Source: Phycisphaerae bacterium
GTDB taxonomy: Bacteria > Planctomycetota > Phycisphaerae > Sedimentisphaerales > Anaerobacaceae
Assembly: GCA_028714855.1 (NCBI GenBank)
Contig: JAQTLP010000011.1
Coordinates: 16,270-80,269, forward strand
Reading direction: 5' to 3'
DNA: 64,000 nt
This document shows positions 49,090 to 58,300 of this stretch, in pieces (the first letter of the stretch is position 1; every line of letters begins with the position of its first letter). The notes under the pieces are model-generated. The model saw only the letters and a list, made by a program, of their open reading frames with translations, had not been told where the DNA came from and did not search any database. Both the position numbers and the translations under genes were made by a program.

Positions 49090-51303
49090 ATGAAGGCATT
49101 TAACAGGATATTCGAGTATATCTGGCCGCAATGGCCGAGAATTGTCGTTGTTGTTACTAGCGCAGTTCTGGTTTCTGTTCTTTTATCTATTAGTTTTATG
49201 ACTGTGATACCGCTGCTAAAGGTAATGATGAATGAAGAGGGACTGCATGGCTGGGTTGACAGGAAAACCTGTAACTTGTTTTACGGCCTGGATTTTTATG
49301 TTCCTAATATTGCCGATGTGACCGGCAGCGAAAACCAAGATTTTGTTAATCAGCTGCTGGTAACCAAAGTCTCAAAAGGGAGTATTTCTTATGCAGCGGG
49401 GTTTGAAGTCGGCGACAGAATCATCGAGGCGGGCAATGCTTTAATCGGGCTTAAGCCGGAAAATAATCCGGTCAGGGCGCCAAAATTGCTGCAGGAGTTA
49501 GCTACTGTAAAGGACAACCTGATTACATTAAAGGTCAAACGTTTTGCTCCTGACGGAAGGCCTGAAATTATGACAATGGCGATGAACACCGCCGAGAACA
49601 CAGCCTACATTGACAGTTTAGGCTGGTCCGGTATTGAGCGAATGAAGTTCAATGCCGGTGCAACGCTTATGAAATGTGCGCAATCGGTACTCAGCAGATT
49701 GCCCAGGGAGCAGAGCAGTGAAAATCAGACAAAGGCCATAATGTTTATTATAGTGGGAGTCGGGATTGTTACGCTTGTTCGCTGCATAGCCAAGTATTAT
49801 CAAAGTTTTCTTGCTGAAAAAGTTGTACAGGTTGGCATAAATCATTTGCGAAGGGATGCCTTTGAGCACGTTTTGAATATGCCGATGGGGTTTTTTGCCA
49901 ATGAAAGACCCAGTGATACCGTCAGCAGGCTGGTGCGCGACACCGGAGCGATGGGCAACGGCATAAAAATAATGCTTGGTAAGGCCCTGCGTGAGCCGCT
50001 CAACGCGGCATTTATGCTGGGAGTTGCCGCTTGGTTAGATTGGCAGTTGACTCTTGTTTTTCTCTGCGGTGCGCCGCCGACCCTTTGGCTGGTAAGTCTG
50101 CTGGGAAGAAAAATGAAAAAGGCTTCAAGAAAATCTCTTATGGCCTGGTCGCGAATGCTCGGGAAGCTACAGGAAACAATGGAAAGTCTTAAAGTAGTTA
50201 AAGTATATAACCAGCAGCATTATGAGAAGGATATCTTCGAGCAGATAAATCTAAAGCTGTTAAAGCAACTGCTTAAAATTTCAAGGGTCGATGCGGCGAC
50301 GATGCCTGTTCTGGAAGTAGTTGGAATGGCGGCAGGTTCTGTTGCGCTTGTGGTCGGCGCAAGCTGGGTGGCACAGAAGAAAATAGAAGGCCCTGAATTT
50401 CTGGTGCTGCTGATTTTACTGGGAGCCGCTGCGGAAGCAGTACGAAAGACAAGCGATATCTGGAACAAGATTCAGGAAGCAAATGCTGCTGCGGAGAGAG
50501 TTTTTGCTGTTATGGACCAGCCTTTAGAGCCGCAACAGCAGGAGGCGGTTGAACTTGCGCTTCTTAAGAACACGATCGAATTTAAAGATATTGTATTTAG
50601 CTATCCTGGTTCCGACAGTCCGGTCCTTAATGGAATCAATTTAACGGTAAAAGCCGGTCATAATGTTGCCCTGGTAGGCCCCAATGGCTCCGGCAAGACT
50701 ACCCTTGCGAATTTGATACCTCGGTTCTACGACCCAGACAGCGGGCAGGTTTTTATAGACGGCAAGGACATTCGCGATGCGACACTATTTAGTTTGCGAA
50801 GCCAGATTGGAATGGTTACGCAGGATGTAGTGACGTTCAATGATACCATAGCGGCAAATATCGCATACGGCAAACCCGGCGCTACCAGAGAAGAGATAAT
50901 TTCTGCAGCCAAGCGTTCATTTGCTCACGAATTTATTTCACCTCTGCCCGACGGCTATGATACGGTAATCGGAGAGCAGGGCGTCGGTCTCAGCGGAGGA
51001 CAACTACAGAGAGTTGTTATTGCAAGAGCGATTTTGAAGAACCCCGCAATTCTGATTTTCGACGAGGCCACCAGTCAGGTTGATGCCGACAGCGAAGCGA
51101 AGATTCACCAAGCCATCGAGGAAATTATGCATGACAGGACCAGTTTTGTAATAGCGCATCGGTTCAGCACCATCATTACCGCAGATGTGATAGTGGTGAT
51201 GGATAACGGACGAATTGCCGCCCAAGGCCGGCACGAGGAGCTGATGCGAACCTGCCCATTATACCGCAGCTTGTACGAAACCCAGTTGATATCGCTGGAA
51301 TGA
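49090..51303 (+). CDS. MsbA-like ABC exporter with PDZ-like domain in the first periplasmic loop
   Basis: 737-residue half-size ABC exporter, about 150 residues longer than MsbA. The first helix lies at about 18-40 and the second at 216-232; between them residues about 87-167 look like a PDZ domain (LLVTKVSKGSISYAAGFEVG then DRIIEAGNALIG and ITLKVKR). The nucleotide domain has Walker A VGPNGSGKTT (about 529-538), signature LSGGQ (about 635-639), Walker B ILIFDEATSQVD and switch AHRFS. MsbA-type proteins flip lipid A or glycolipids. The gene overlaps the following methyltransferase (ATGA at 51300-51303), and waaA is nearby, favouring a lipid role. Confidence 0.88.
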   Translation: MKAFNRIFEYIWPQWPRIVVVVTSAVLVSVLLSISFMTVIPLLKVMMNEEGLHGWVDRKTCNLFYGLDFYVPNIADVTGSENQDFVNQLLVTKVSKGSISYAAGFEVGDRIIEAGNALIGLKPENNPVRAPKLLQELATVKDNLITLKVKRFAPDGRPEIMTMAMNTAENTAYIDSLGWSGIERMKFNAGATLMKCAQSVLSRLPREQSSENQTKAIMFIIVGVGIVTLVRCIAKYYQSFLAEKVVQVGINHLRRDAFEHVLNMPMGFFANERPSDTVSRLVRDTGAMGNGIKIMLGKALREPLNAAFMLGVAAWLDWQLTLVFLCGAPPTLWLVSLLGRKMKKASRKSLMAWSRMLGKLQETMESLKVVKVYNQQHYEKDIFEQINLKLLKQLLKISRVDAATMPVLEVVGMAAGSVALVVGASWVAQKKIEGPEFLVLLILLGAAAEAVRKTSDIWNKIQEANAAAERVFAVMDQPLEPQQQEAVELALLKNTIEFKDIVFSYPGSDSPVLNGINLTVKAGHNVALVGPNGSGKTTLANLIPRFYDPDSGQVFIDGKDIRDATLFSLRSQIGMVTQDVVTFNDTIAANIAYGKPGATREEIISAAKRSFAHEFISPLPDGYDTVIGEQGVGLSGGQLQRVVIARAILKNPAILIFDEATSQVDADSEAKIHQAIEEIMHDRTSFVIAHRFSTIITADVIVVMDNGRIAAQGRHEELMRTCPLYRSLYETQLISLE

Positions 51304-51980
51304 GACCGCCGAACAAAAAGATGGGAATAAGAATAGACAGGCAGTTTAGAATCGCGCGGATTTGGTCTAATCGCCAGATAAGAAGATTAGCGTCGATTTT
51401 TACCGGTGATATTGTCAATGTATCAGCGTGGGACGACCGGGACAAAGAAGGCGGATATTATAGAGAGTACTTTTCAAACGCGTCCGGTTATTACTGCACT
51501 AATTACGCAGGCGCCAGAGGTTATCAGCAAAGGGAAAACGAATATTTTGTCGACCTTACCAAAGACGTTCCGGAAGAGCTGAAAAGACGTTTTGACGTCG
51601 TTTTTAACCACACCACGCTGGAACATATATTCGAGGTCAGAAGAGCTTTCAAGAACTTGTGCGAGATGACGAGAGATATTGTCATTATCGTTGTGCCCTT
51701 TTCTCAGGTACAGCACGAGAAGGAATCCTATAAAGATTACTGGCGATTTACTCCTTCATGTATTCGTGAGCTTTTCAGGGAAAATGAGATGGAGGTAGTG
51801 TACGAAGCCGAGAGCGAACACAGAAGATCTGCGATATATCTTTTGTTTGTCGCATCGCGCAATCCTCAAAAATGGAAAGAGCGAATGCCGAAATATGAGC
51901 CGATTACAGAGGCAGGAAGTTCTATCGGTTTCCAATGGTCCTTGAAGGAGTTAAAGCGAAAGGTGCTACGAAAGTATTAA
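51300..51980 (+). CDS. SAM-dependent methyltransferase-like protein
   Basis: 226-residue class I methyltransferase-like protein. Partial fold signals are FVDLTKDVPEELKRRFDVVF with NHTTLEHIFEVRRAFKNL, the usual post-motif II region (hTLEHI), while motif I (E/DxGxGxG) is not seen at the N-terminus, so SAM binding may be altered. It starts by overlap with the exporter stop, suggesting coupled translation and a shared role in glycolipid or polysaccharide assembly. It converges with the GT2 gene with a 4-base overlap. Confidence 0.75.
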   Translation: MRPPNKKMGIRIDRQFRIARIWSNRQIRRLASIFTGDIVNVSAWDDRDKEGGYYREYFSNASGYYCTNYAGARGYQQRENEYFVDLTKDVPEELKRRFDVVFNHTTLEHIFEVRRAFKNLCEMTRDIVIIVVPFSQVQHEKESYKDYWRFTPSCIRELFRENEMEVVYEAESEHRRSAIYLLFVASRNPQKWKERMPKYEPITEAGSSIGFQWSLKELKRKVLRKY

Positions 51981-52864
51981 CGAACAGCAAGGTGGCTTTT
52001 CAAGATTGCTCGCGACCAATGGAACAATGACTTGATATTCGGATGCCGGCGAAAAGATTGGCCGAGCAGTTGGCGTGCCTGTTCGTACATCTCCTCCTGA
52101 ATTGCACAGCGGCCTGCTCTATAGCCTTCCTGGCTAAGTCTCTTCATTGCCCGAGAACGAGGTATCAGCTTTTCGCCGCCTCCGTCGAAGTAGAAATCCT
52201 CGAGGACATCAAATTCGGTATTACGGTTAGCAAATGAACGGACGGAAACATTGTCTTTATGACGCCTTCTTTTGAAAGTCGGGCCTTCAATGGGGATGAA
52301 CTTACATTTGACGGACATTTTTAACAAGAGTTTGTAAAAAGCACAGCACTTTAGAGACGCGTCAAAACCACCAACCTCTTCATAAAGCGTTTTAGCACAC
52401 ATCATCCCGCAGGAATGAACATAAATAAATTCAAACAGCTCCGTTGTGATATTACCTGAGGGCAGCAGATGTTGTTTTCGTTTTACGAACCTGCCTTTTT
52501 CATCAATGCCTACGTATGCCCCATAGGCGATCACATTAGGCCCATGTTCCTCTATCGCCTTTATTAATCTCTCAATAGTATCCGGAAATAAAAGGTCATC
52601 GGAATCGACGAATGTAATATACTCTCCCTGTGCAAGTTGGATAAGTTTATTCCGCGCAGCATACTGCCCAATGTGGTCTACCCAATAGTACCTGATGTTA
52701 TAACCGCTCTCATTGAGCATTTCTTCTGTGCCGTCTGTTGAACCATCATCAATTACAACAATCTCATAGTTTTTGTAGGTCTGAGCAAGCACGCTCTCAA
52801 GCGTTTCTCTGAGATAGACTTTCCGGTTATACGCAGGTATGAGAACACTAACTTTAGGAGCCAT
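51977..52864 (-). CDS. Family 2 glycosyltransferase (GT-A fold)
   Basis: 295-residue cytosolic inverting glycosyltransferase. N-terminal VLIPAYNRKVYLRETLESVL, then VVIDDGSTDGTEEML and the metal-binding FVDSDDLLFPDTIERL (DxD-like SDD) are classic GT2 motifs. It transfers a sugar from a nucleotide donor to a surface glycan acceptor, both unknown. It lies just upstream of the polysaccharide gene cluster and is read from the opposite strand to its neighbours. Confidence 0.92.
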   Translation of the reverse strand: MAPKVSVLIPAYNRKVYLRETLESVLAQTYKNYEIVVIDDGSTDGTEEMLNESGYNIRYYWVDHIGQYAARNKLIQLAQGEYITFVDSDDLLFPDTIERLIKAIEEHGPNVIAYGAYVGIDEKGRFVKRKQHLLPSGNITTELFEFIYVHSCGMMCAKTLYEEVGGFDASLKCCAFYKLLLKMSVKCKFIPIEGPTFKRRRHKDNVSVRSFANRNTEFDVLEDFYFDGGGEKLIPRSRAMKRLSQEGYRAGRCAIQEEMYEQARQLLGQSFRRHPNIKSLFHWSRAILKSHLAVR

Positions 52865-53182
52865 AGTAAAGTCCGAAACTTACCATGTCATTAATCACCA
52901 CTAACAAATATTTCCTCTCAACAATTTTTGAGTCTACAGCATTTAGAATACATTACTAATAGATACTGATTTTGCAAGCAGTAATTCGTTATTTTTTTCA
53001 ATCGCTATTTTGAAACTGACCTATGTCCTGGAGTCTGTTGCCAAGGGTAACAATTTACTCAAGGCTAGTAATCTAAAAAAGTTGACTGGTAGTTGTGGAA
53101 CTGATATGATGCGTTTTTATGCATCTGCTGATTATGGGAAGTTGTTAGTGGTATTTACCGAAAAAAGAAAGAGCATATAGTC
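52865..53182. other. Divergent intergenic region with one promoter
   Basis: About 318 bases between the GT2 gene (minus) and the methyltransferase gene (plus). It is AT-rich and contains the promoter at 53082-53110; no other element or gene was found. Confidence 0.4.
53082..53110 (+). promoter_or_regulatory. Predicted promoter of the methyltransferase gene at 53183
   Basis: TTGACT (53082-53087) and TATGAT (53105-53110) are separated by 17 bases and lie about 75 bases before the ATG. Confidence 0.6.
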
Positions 53183-53956
53183 ATGTTGCGTAAACCGAAT
53201 GCTTCGCAAAGCTATTTAGATAAATACAAGATTCAAGACGACCAGTACAGCTTTCCTTATCATCACATTCCCCATTTTGACAAAAAAGGTGTTGGGGTGC
53301 GCTTTCGAGCGCTAAGCTGGGGATTTGAATATCTCTGCTATTCAAGGCATGTCTGCGAACTTGTCCATACCCTGACCCCTTCATCGGTACTTGAGGTTGG
53401 TTGCGGAGATGGACGTGTAATAGGTATGCTTGACTGGGGGATAGACCGGCGGGTAGGCGTGGACCTATCCAAACGGGCTATTCGTTTCGCCAAGGCATTT
53501 TACCACGAAATTGAGTTTTTATCTGTTGACGCCAGGGAATTGAAAGAGACGTTCGATGTGGTTTTAACAGTATCAGTCCTGGAGCATATTTCGGATGATC
53601 AAGTTAGCACATTCTTAAAGACTTTAGAAGAACGAACCAATAGGGGTGGCTATGTTGTTATATCTATTCCCACAACGGTTGCCCGCGTGAGTAAGAAACA
53701 TTATCGCCATTACGATTTGAACTTACTCCAAAAACAGCTTGAAGAAGCCGACGTACATTTGGATATTGTCAACGTCGAATACGTGTATAGGAATAGCCTA
53801 TTAGTTAAACTGTACTCGAAAGTTGCTAAAAATCACCACTGGTTTATAGAATTTAGAGTATTTAACTACTTGATATGGAATTATGTATGGAAACGATTGC
53901 GCAAAGCAGACGAAAAGCATGGAAAACACCTCGTTGTTGTTCTCGGGAAAAAATGA
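53183..53956 (+). CDS. Class I SAM-dependent methyltransferase
   Basis: 257-residue soluble methyltransferase. Motif I VLEVGCGDGRVIGML at about 70-84, then GVDLSKRAIRFAKAF (acidic ribose-binding residue), FDVVLTVSVLEHI and GGYVVISIPTT complete the Rossmann signature. The substrate is not predictable; its location beside surface-polysaccharide genes suggests a sugar or polysaccharide end group. The ATG at 53183 lies behind the promoter at 53082-53110. Confidence 0.9.
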   Translation: MLRKPNASQSYLDKYKIQDDQYSFPYHHIPHFDKKGVGVRFRALSWGFEYLCYSRHVCELVHTLTPSSVLEVGCGDGRVIGMLDWGIDRRVGVDLSKRAIRFAKAFYHEIEFLSVDARELKETFDVVLTVSVLEHISDDQVSTFLKTLEERTNRGGYVVISIPTTVARVSKKHYRHYDLNLLQKQLEEADVHLDIVNVEYVYRNSLLVKLYSKVAKNHHWFIEFRVFNYLIWNYVWKRLRKADEKHGKHLVVVLGKK

Positions 53957-54027
53957 CACCAGCTGCTAACGACGGGTGCTGAATTTATATTTTTAACATC
54001 TTTTTTCAGAACATCTCGAAATAATGT

Positions 54028-55041
54028 TCATCGATTTGAATACATAGCATCATAATATTTCTGGTATTCGCCGGAGACAATGTTTGTCAGCCATTTCTGA
54101 TTTTGTAAATACCAATCTATCGTTTTGTTAATTCCTTCTTCAAAGCTTAGCGAAGGCTGCCAGCGCAACTCTGTCATTATTTTTTTGGCGTCAATGGCAT
54201 AGCGTCTGTCGTGACCGGGCCTGTCTTTGACATGTTTGATTAGGGATTGGGGTTTTTTGAGACGTTCGAGTATTAGTCCGACCAGCTCCATATTTGTTTT
54301 CTCGTTGCATCCGCCGATGTTGTAAATTTGCTGCGGAGGGGCTTCGGTCAGGACCTTCCATACCGCGGCGCAGTGGTCATATACATACAGCCAGTCACGG
54401 ACATACAGGCCATCACCATAAATAGGGAGGTCCTTGTCGTTGAGAGAGTTGTTTATCATCAGCGGAATCATTTTTTCGGGGAATTGATACGGGCCATAGT
54501 TGTTCGAGCAGCGGGTTATATTGTACTTTAAGCCCCAGGTATGGCCGAACGCAGCGACCAGATGGTCCGCCGCGGCCTTGCTGGCAGAATACGGGGAGTT
54601 CGGACTAAGCGGCGTCTGTTCGGTGAATTTGCCTTCCGGGCCGAGAGCACCATATACTTCGTCGGTCGAAATTTGAATGAACCGCTCTATTTTTTTATCA
54701 CGCGCGGCTTCGAGCAATGTCAGCGTGCCGGCAACGTTAGTTTCGATAAAAATCTTCGGAGCGGTGATTGAGCGGTCCACGTGACTCTCGGCGGCAAAAT
54801 TAATAATTGCATCTATTTTATACTCGTCGATGATATTTGCGGTGAGAGCGCCATCGCAAATATCGCCTTTGATGAATTTGTGGTTAGGATGGTTTTCAAA
54901 TCCGGCGAGATTTTCAAGATTGCCGGCATAGGTGAGCTTGTCAAGATTGGCGATAAAGCAGTCAGGATGCTCTGAAAGCACCATTCGAACGAAATTGCTT
55001 CCTATAAATCCGGCACCACCTGTAACTAAAAGTTTTCTCAT
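54028..55041 (-). CDS. rfbB: dTDP-glucose 4,6-dehydratase
   Basis: 337-residue SDR enzyme converting dTDP-glucose to dTDP-4-keto-6-deoxyglucose. It has the NAD-binding TGGAGFIGSNFVRM at 7-20, ISTDEVYGAL, SPYSASKAAADHL (catalytic Tyr and Lys) and the family-typical RCSNNYGPYQFPEKMIPL. It overlaps rfbD by 4 bases and is the last gene of the minus-strand rfbA-rfbC-rfbD-rfbB operon for dTDP-L-rhamnose. Confidence 0.95.
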   Translation of the reverse strand: MRKLLVTGGAGFIGSNFVRMVLSEHPDCFIANLDKLTYAGNLENLAGFENHPNHKFIKGDICDGALTANIIDEYKIDAIINFAAESHVDRSITAPKIFIETNVAGTLTLLEAARDKKIERFIQISTDEVYGALGPEGKFTEQTPLSPNSPYSASKAAADHLVAAFGHTWGLKYNITRCSNNYGPYQFPEKMIPLMINNSLNDKDLPIYGDGLYVRDWLYVYDHCAAVWKVLTEAPPQQIYNIGGCNEKTNMELVGLILERLKKPQSLIKHVKDRPGHDRRYAIDAKKIMTELRWQPSLSFEEGINKTIDWYLQNQKWLTNIVSGEYQKYYDAMYSNR

Positions 55042-55880
55042 AACCTCTCCAAAAAGCGTTCTAACGACACCTGCCAGCTTTCAATCGGCTCATCAAGCAG
55101 GGTTTTGATTTTGCTGCAGTTGAAACGGCTGTTTAAGGGTCTTACAGCAGCAGTGGGGAAGTCGTCGGTTTTGCAACTGTTCAAATCCACAGGCATATTG
55201 AGCTTATCAAAAATGAATTTTGCCATTTCAAAACGGCTGACGTAACCTGTACTTGCAAAATGAAACAAGTCCTGGGGTTTCTTCGGCAACAAATTGCAAA
55301 TAGTTTTAGCGACTTCGACTGTGGCTGTCGGCGAACCTATTTGGTCGTCGACAACTTTTAAGCTTTTTCCTGTTTTTGCACGTTCAATCATCTTGGTTAC
55401 AAAATTACTGCCGCGCGAGCCGTAGGTCCATTCGACTCGCATTATACAGTAACTGCAGCGGCTTTCAACTAAAAGCTCTTCGCCGGCCAGTTTGCTCGCA
55501 CCGTAAACATTTACCGGATTTGGTTTGTCAGTTTCGACATAGGGTCTGCCGGATGTGCCGTCAAAGACAAAATCGGTACTGATATGAAGAACCCATACGC
55601 CGGCCTGTTTAGCGGCAAAGCCGAGCCTGCCTACCGCTTCGGCGTTGACTTTGTATGAAAGCTCACTTTCGCTTTCTGCCTTTTCGACGTTCGTATAAGC
55701 AGCGCAGTTAATTACAGCGTCAACATTCTTTAAGGCGTCGGAGAGATGCTTTTCGTTCGTGATATCAAACTCGGGCAGGTCAAGCACGTTTGCAATAAGC
55801 CGGTGCTGCTGACAGGCCAGAGCCAAATCTGAGCCGAGCATACCCTTGCCGCCCAAAATGGCAATCCTGTTTTTAGCCAT
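55038..55880 (-). CDS. rfbD: dTDP-4-dehydrorhamnose reductase
   Basis: 280-residue SDR enzyme performing the last step of dTDP-L-rhamnose synthesis. The start was set at the ATG at 55880 (MAKNRIAILGGKGMLGSD), which places the NADPH-binding motif at the N-terminus as in the family; the longer frame would add a Thr-rich extension that overlaps rfbC. Seen: ISTDFVFDG and NVYGASKLAGEELL (catalytic Tyr and Lys). It overlaps rfbC by 8 bases and rfbB by 4. Confidence 0.92.
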   Translation of the reverse strand: MAKNRIAILGGKGMLGSDLALACQQHRLIANVLDLPEFDITNEKHLSDALKNVDAVINCAAYTNVEKAESESELSYKVNAEAVGRLGFAAKQAGVWVLHISTDFVFDGTSGRPYVETDKPNPVNVYGASKLAGEELLVESRCSYCIMRVEWTYGSRGSNFVTKMIERAKTGKSLKVVDDQIGSPTATVEVAKTICNLLPKKPQDLFHFASTGYVSRFEMAKFIFDKLNMPVDLNSCKTDDFPTAAVRPLNSRFNCSKIKTLLDEPIESWQVSLERFLERL

Positions 55881-56400
55881 CCTTACGTGTCCAATCGTAC
55901 GGGATATGGTTGTCGTGGGGGTGTGTGCGGTATTCGTCTGGGTGCGAGTAGTCATACATCTCGGAGACTATGTTTACTATGTAAGCTTCCGTTCCACTGA
56001 CACACATCCAGCCGTGCTGAACGCCGGGCGGTATGCGAACCACTCCCGGACAGAGCTCACCCAAGTAAAGCTGATTGACGGTTTCGTAAGTAGGTGAATC
56101 TTTGCGTTCGTCATAGAGTGCGATTTTTACCATCCCCTTGATGACGTAAAAGTGGTCAGTTTGCTTCTTGTGCCAGTGCCAGGCCTTGACGGTGCCTGGA
56201 TGAGTTGTGGTAAAATAAACTTGGCCGAATTTTTCAAACCAAGGGTCGTCGGCTCTCATTATTTCGCCGAGCCAGCCGCGTTCATCATATAACACTTTCG
56301 CCCGCCGGGCCTTTACGCCGTCAATAAGTTTTCCTGAACCGCTGATAATCAGTCCCTCATCTGCAAAAACCGTTTTTAGCGCTGCTATTTTTTTTGTCAC
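55873..56400 (-). CDS. rfbC: dTDP-4-dehydrorhamnose 3,5-epimerase-like cupin
   Basis: 175-residue cupin of the RmlC family. Seen are VLYDERGWLGEIMR, the core HPGTVKAWHWHKKQTDHFYVIKG with catalytic-type histidines, and RIPPGVQHGWMCVSG. The order in the operon (after rfbA, before rfbD) supports epimerase activity, although the sequence is of a divergent RmlC-like type. Start overlaps the end of rfbA (ATGA). Confidence 0.88.
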   Translation of the reverse strand: MTKKIAALKTVFADEGLIISGSGKLIDGVKARRAKVLYDERGWLGEIMRADDPWFEKFGQVYFTTTHPGTVKAWHWHKKQTDHFYVIKGMVKIALYDERKDSPTYETVNQLYLGELCPGVVRIPPGVQHGWMCVSGTEAYIVNIVSEMYDYSHPDEYRTHPHDNHIPYDWTRKDG

Positions 56401-57116
56401 TGTGGCGGCTCCTCTACAACTAATTCATTTACTTTCTTTAAGGATTCGAACGTTCCGGCATCACTCCACCAGCCATCGAGAATATCATACATCAGCTGGC
56501 CTTTCTCTATATAAGCGTTGTTGACATCAGAGATTTCAAGCTCACCACGAGCTGACGGCTTGAGCGTTCGTATAACATCAAAAACCGAGGAATCATAGAA
56601 ATATATACCTGTTACGGCGTAATCCGATTTTGGCTTTTTCGGTTTTTCTTCGATATTAATAACTTTGTCGCCGGATATTTGAGCGACGCCAAATCGCTGA
56701 GGCTGCGAGACTTGTTTAAGCAGTATCCTCGCGCCGGTTTTCTGGGCGATAAACTTATCAGCATAGGTCTTCAGATTGGCTTGGAAGATATTATCGCCGA
56801 GGATAACGGCGAAGTGTTGCGCGAAGTTTTGGGCCAGTCCGAGGGCCTGGGCAATCCCGCCGGCCTCGTCCTGTACCTTGTATGTAAACTGACAGCCAAA
56901 CTCTTTGCCGGAGCCAAGCAGACCGACTACGGCGCCCATATATTCGACACCTGTTACAATCAATATCTGCTCGACGCCGATGGATGTTAGCTTCTCAATC
57001 GGGTAATAAATCATAGGTTTCTGCCCGACGGGAAGCAGATGCTTATTTGTGACCTTGGTTAGCGGTCTAAGCCGTGTTCCACTGCCACCGGCAAGAACGA
57101 CACCTCTTAAATCCAT
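56397..57116 (-). CDS. rfbA: Glucose-1-phosphate thymidylyltransferase
   Basis: 239-residue nucleotidyltransferase making dTDP-glucose from dTTP and glucose 1-phosphate. N-terminal GVVLAGGSGTRLRPLT, then LPVGQKPMIYYPIE, AVILGDNIF and the EEKPKKPKSDYAVTGIYFYD segment are diagnostic. At 239 residues it is a little shorter than classic RfbA (about 290), a known short form. AAGGAG precedes the ATG. It is the first gene of the rhamnose operon. Confidence 0.94.
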   Translation of the reverse strand: MDLRGVVLAGGSGTRLRPLTKVTNKHLLPVGQKPMIYYPIEKLTSIGVEQILIVTGVEYMGAVVGLLGSGKEFGCQFTYKVQDEAGGIAQALGLAQNFAQHFAVILGDNIFQANLKTYADKFIAQKTGARILLKQVSQPQRFGVAQISGDKVINIEEKPKKPKSDYAVTGIYFYDSSVFDVIRTLKPSARGELEISDVNNAYIEKGQLMYDILDGWWSDAGTFESLKKVNELVVEEPPQ

Positions 57117-57437
57117 ACTCGTCTCCTTACGAATTACCGCGACCCAGAAATTCTAAAGCCCCCAGGCGGCGATGTCAACGATAGCTTGCAGGAATCTATC
57201 CAGATTTGTGAAAATCCCGTCTGTCCATAGCAGGCAGCAACCAAAAAAACACCAGAAAAAGCTTGATTATTGGCTATCGGGCGAGTATTGTCTGTTTCCT
57301 GCCCAACTGCTGATTACATGGAAATCGTCCGAGACGGTAAAAAAACTACTGGATTAGTCCTTAGAGGGTTTTATCGCAACCCACGGGGACGGAGTCTAAG
57401 GTTATAAGAACATAAGTATAATGGAGTGTAATCTCTC
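57117..57437. other. Divergent intergenic region between rfbA and the Wzm gene
   Basis: About 320 bases. A 61-codon frame at 57172-57357 has no coding support. A TATAAT at 57417-57422 lies only 16 bases before the start codon and is too close to be a convincing -10. Promoters for both directions must lie here but none could be placed with confidence. Confidence 0.3.
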
Positions 57438-58298
57438 GTGGACGAAACATATAAAGAACAAGAAAAATGGGGCCTGATTATCCAGCCGAGCAGGCTGTGG
57501 TTTGACCTGCATCTTCGTGACCTCTGGCGTTACAGGGATCTGATATTTCTTTTCGTCAAGCGGGATTTTGTTACATTTTACAAACAGACGGCCCTTGGGC
57601 CTCTTTGGTATATTATTCAGCCGCTTTTAACCACCGTAGTCTTCACTGTGATTTTCGGGAAACTTGCGGGTATTCCAATGGATGGGGTTCCGAAGTTTAT
57701 TTTCCTTCTTGCGGGTAATGTTACCTGGGGCTATTTTGCTGGCTGTCTGAATGAGACGTCAAACACGTTCGTGAAAAATGCAGGTATTTTTGGCAAGGTG
57801 TATTTTCCGCGACTTACAGCTCCTGTTTCAGTCGTTATTATCAATTTGGCGAAATTCGGGATACAATTTGTCCTTTTTCTTGGCTTTTATGTTTATTTTA
57901 TTACAACGGATTCAGCCATTCGACCGACTTATTTCGTACTGTTACTGCCCTTTCTACTTCTTCAAATGGCGGTGTTAAGTTTAGGGGCGGGTATTTTAGT
58001 TTCCGCTCTTACTACCAAATACCGTGACCTGACTTTTGTGATGACTTTTGCAGTTCAGCTATGGATGTATGCTTCATCTGTGATTATCCCCGCATCGTCA
58101 ATTCCTGAAAAGTATCGGCCAATTTATATGCTTAACCCAATGACGTCGGTAATAGAATCATTTCGTTACGCTTTTTTTGGTCGCGGGGTTGTGGATGCTG
58201 TTTATATTTGTACTAGCTGGGCAGTGACTTTGGTCATTCTTTTTTTGGGGTGTGTCCTGTTCAACAGGGTTGAAAAGAGTTTTATGGATACAGTCTGA
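57438..58298 (+). CDS. ABC-2 type polysaccharide exporter permease (Wzm-like)
   Basis: 286-residue membrane protein with six predicted helices. LRDLWRYRDLIFLFVKRDFV, YKQTALGPLWYIIQPLL and LNPMTSVIESFRYAFFG are typical of Wzm/TagG-type permeases that export O-antigen or other polysaccharides across the inner membrane. It starts at GTG 57438 with GGAG upstream and is followed after 2 bases by its ATPase gene. Confidence 0.92.
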   Translation: MDETYKEQEKWGLIIQPSRLWFDLHLRDLWRYRDLIFLFVKRDFVTFYKQTALGPLWYIIQPLLTTVVFTVIFGKLAGIPMDGVPKFIFLLAGNVTWGYFAGCLNETSNTFVKNAGIFGKVYFPRLTAPVSVVIINLAKFGIQFVLFLGFYVYFITTDSAIRPTYFVLLLPFLLLQMAVLSLGAGILVSALTTKYRDLTFVMTFAVQLWMYASSVIIPASSIPEKYRPIYMLNPMTSVIESFRYAFFGRGVVDAVYICTSWAVTLVILFLGCVLFNRVEKSFMDTV

Positions 58299-58300
58299 GT

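Noticed and set aside
57172..57357. 61-codon plus-strand frame between rfbA and the Wzm gene
   Set aside because: No ribosome binding site, no recognisable content, and it lies in a region that must hold divergent promoters.
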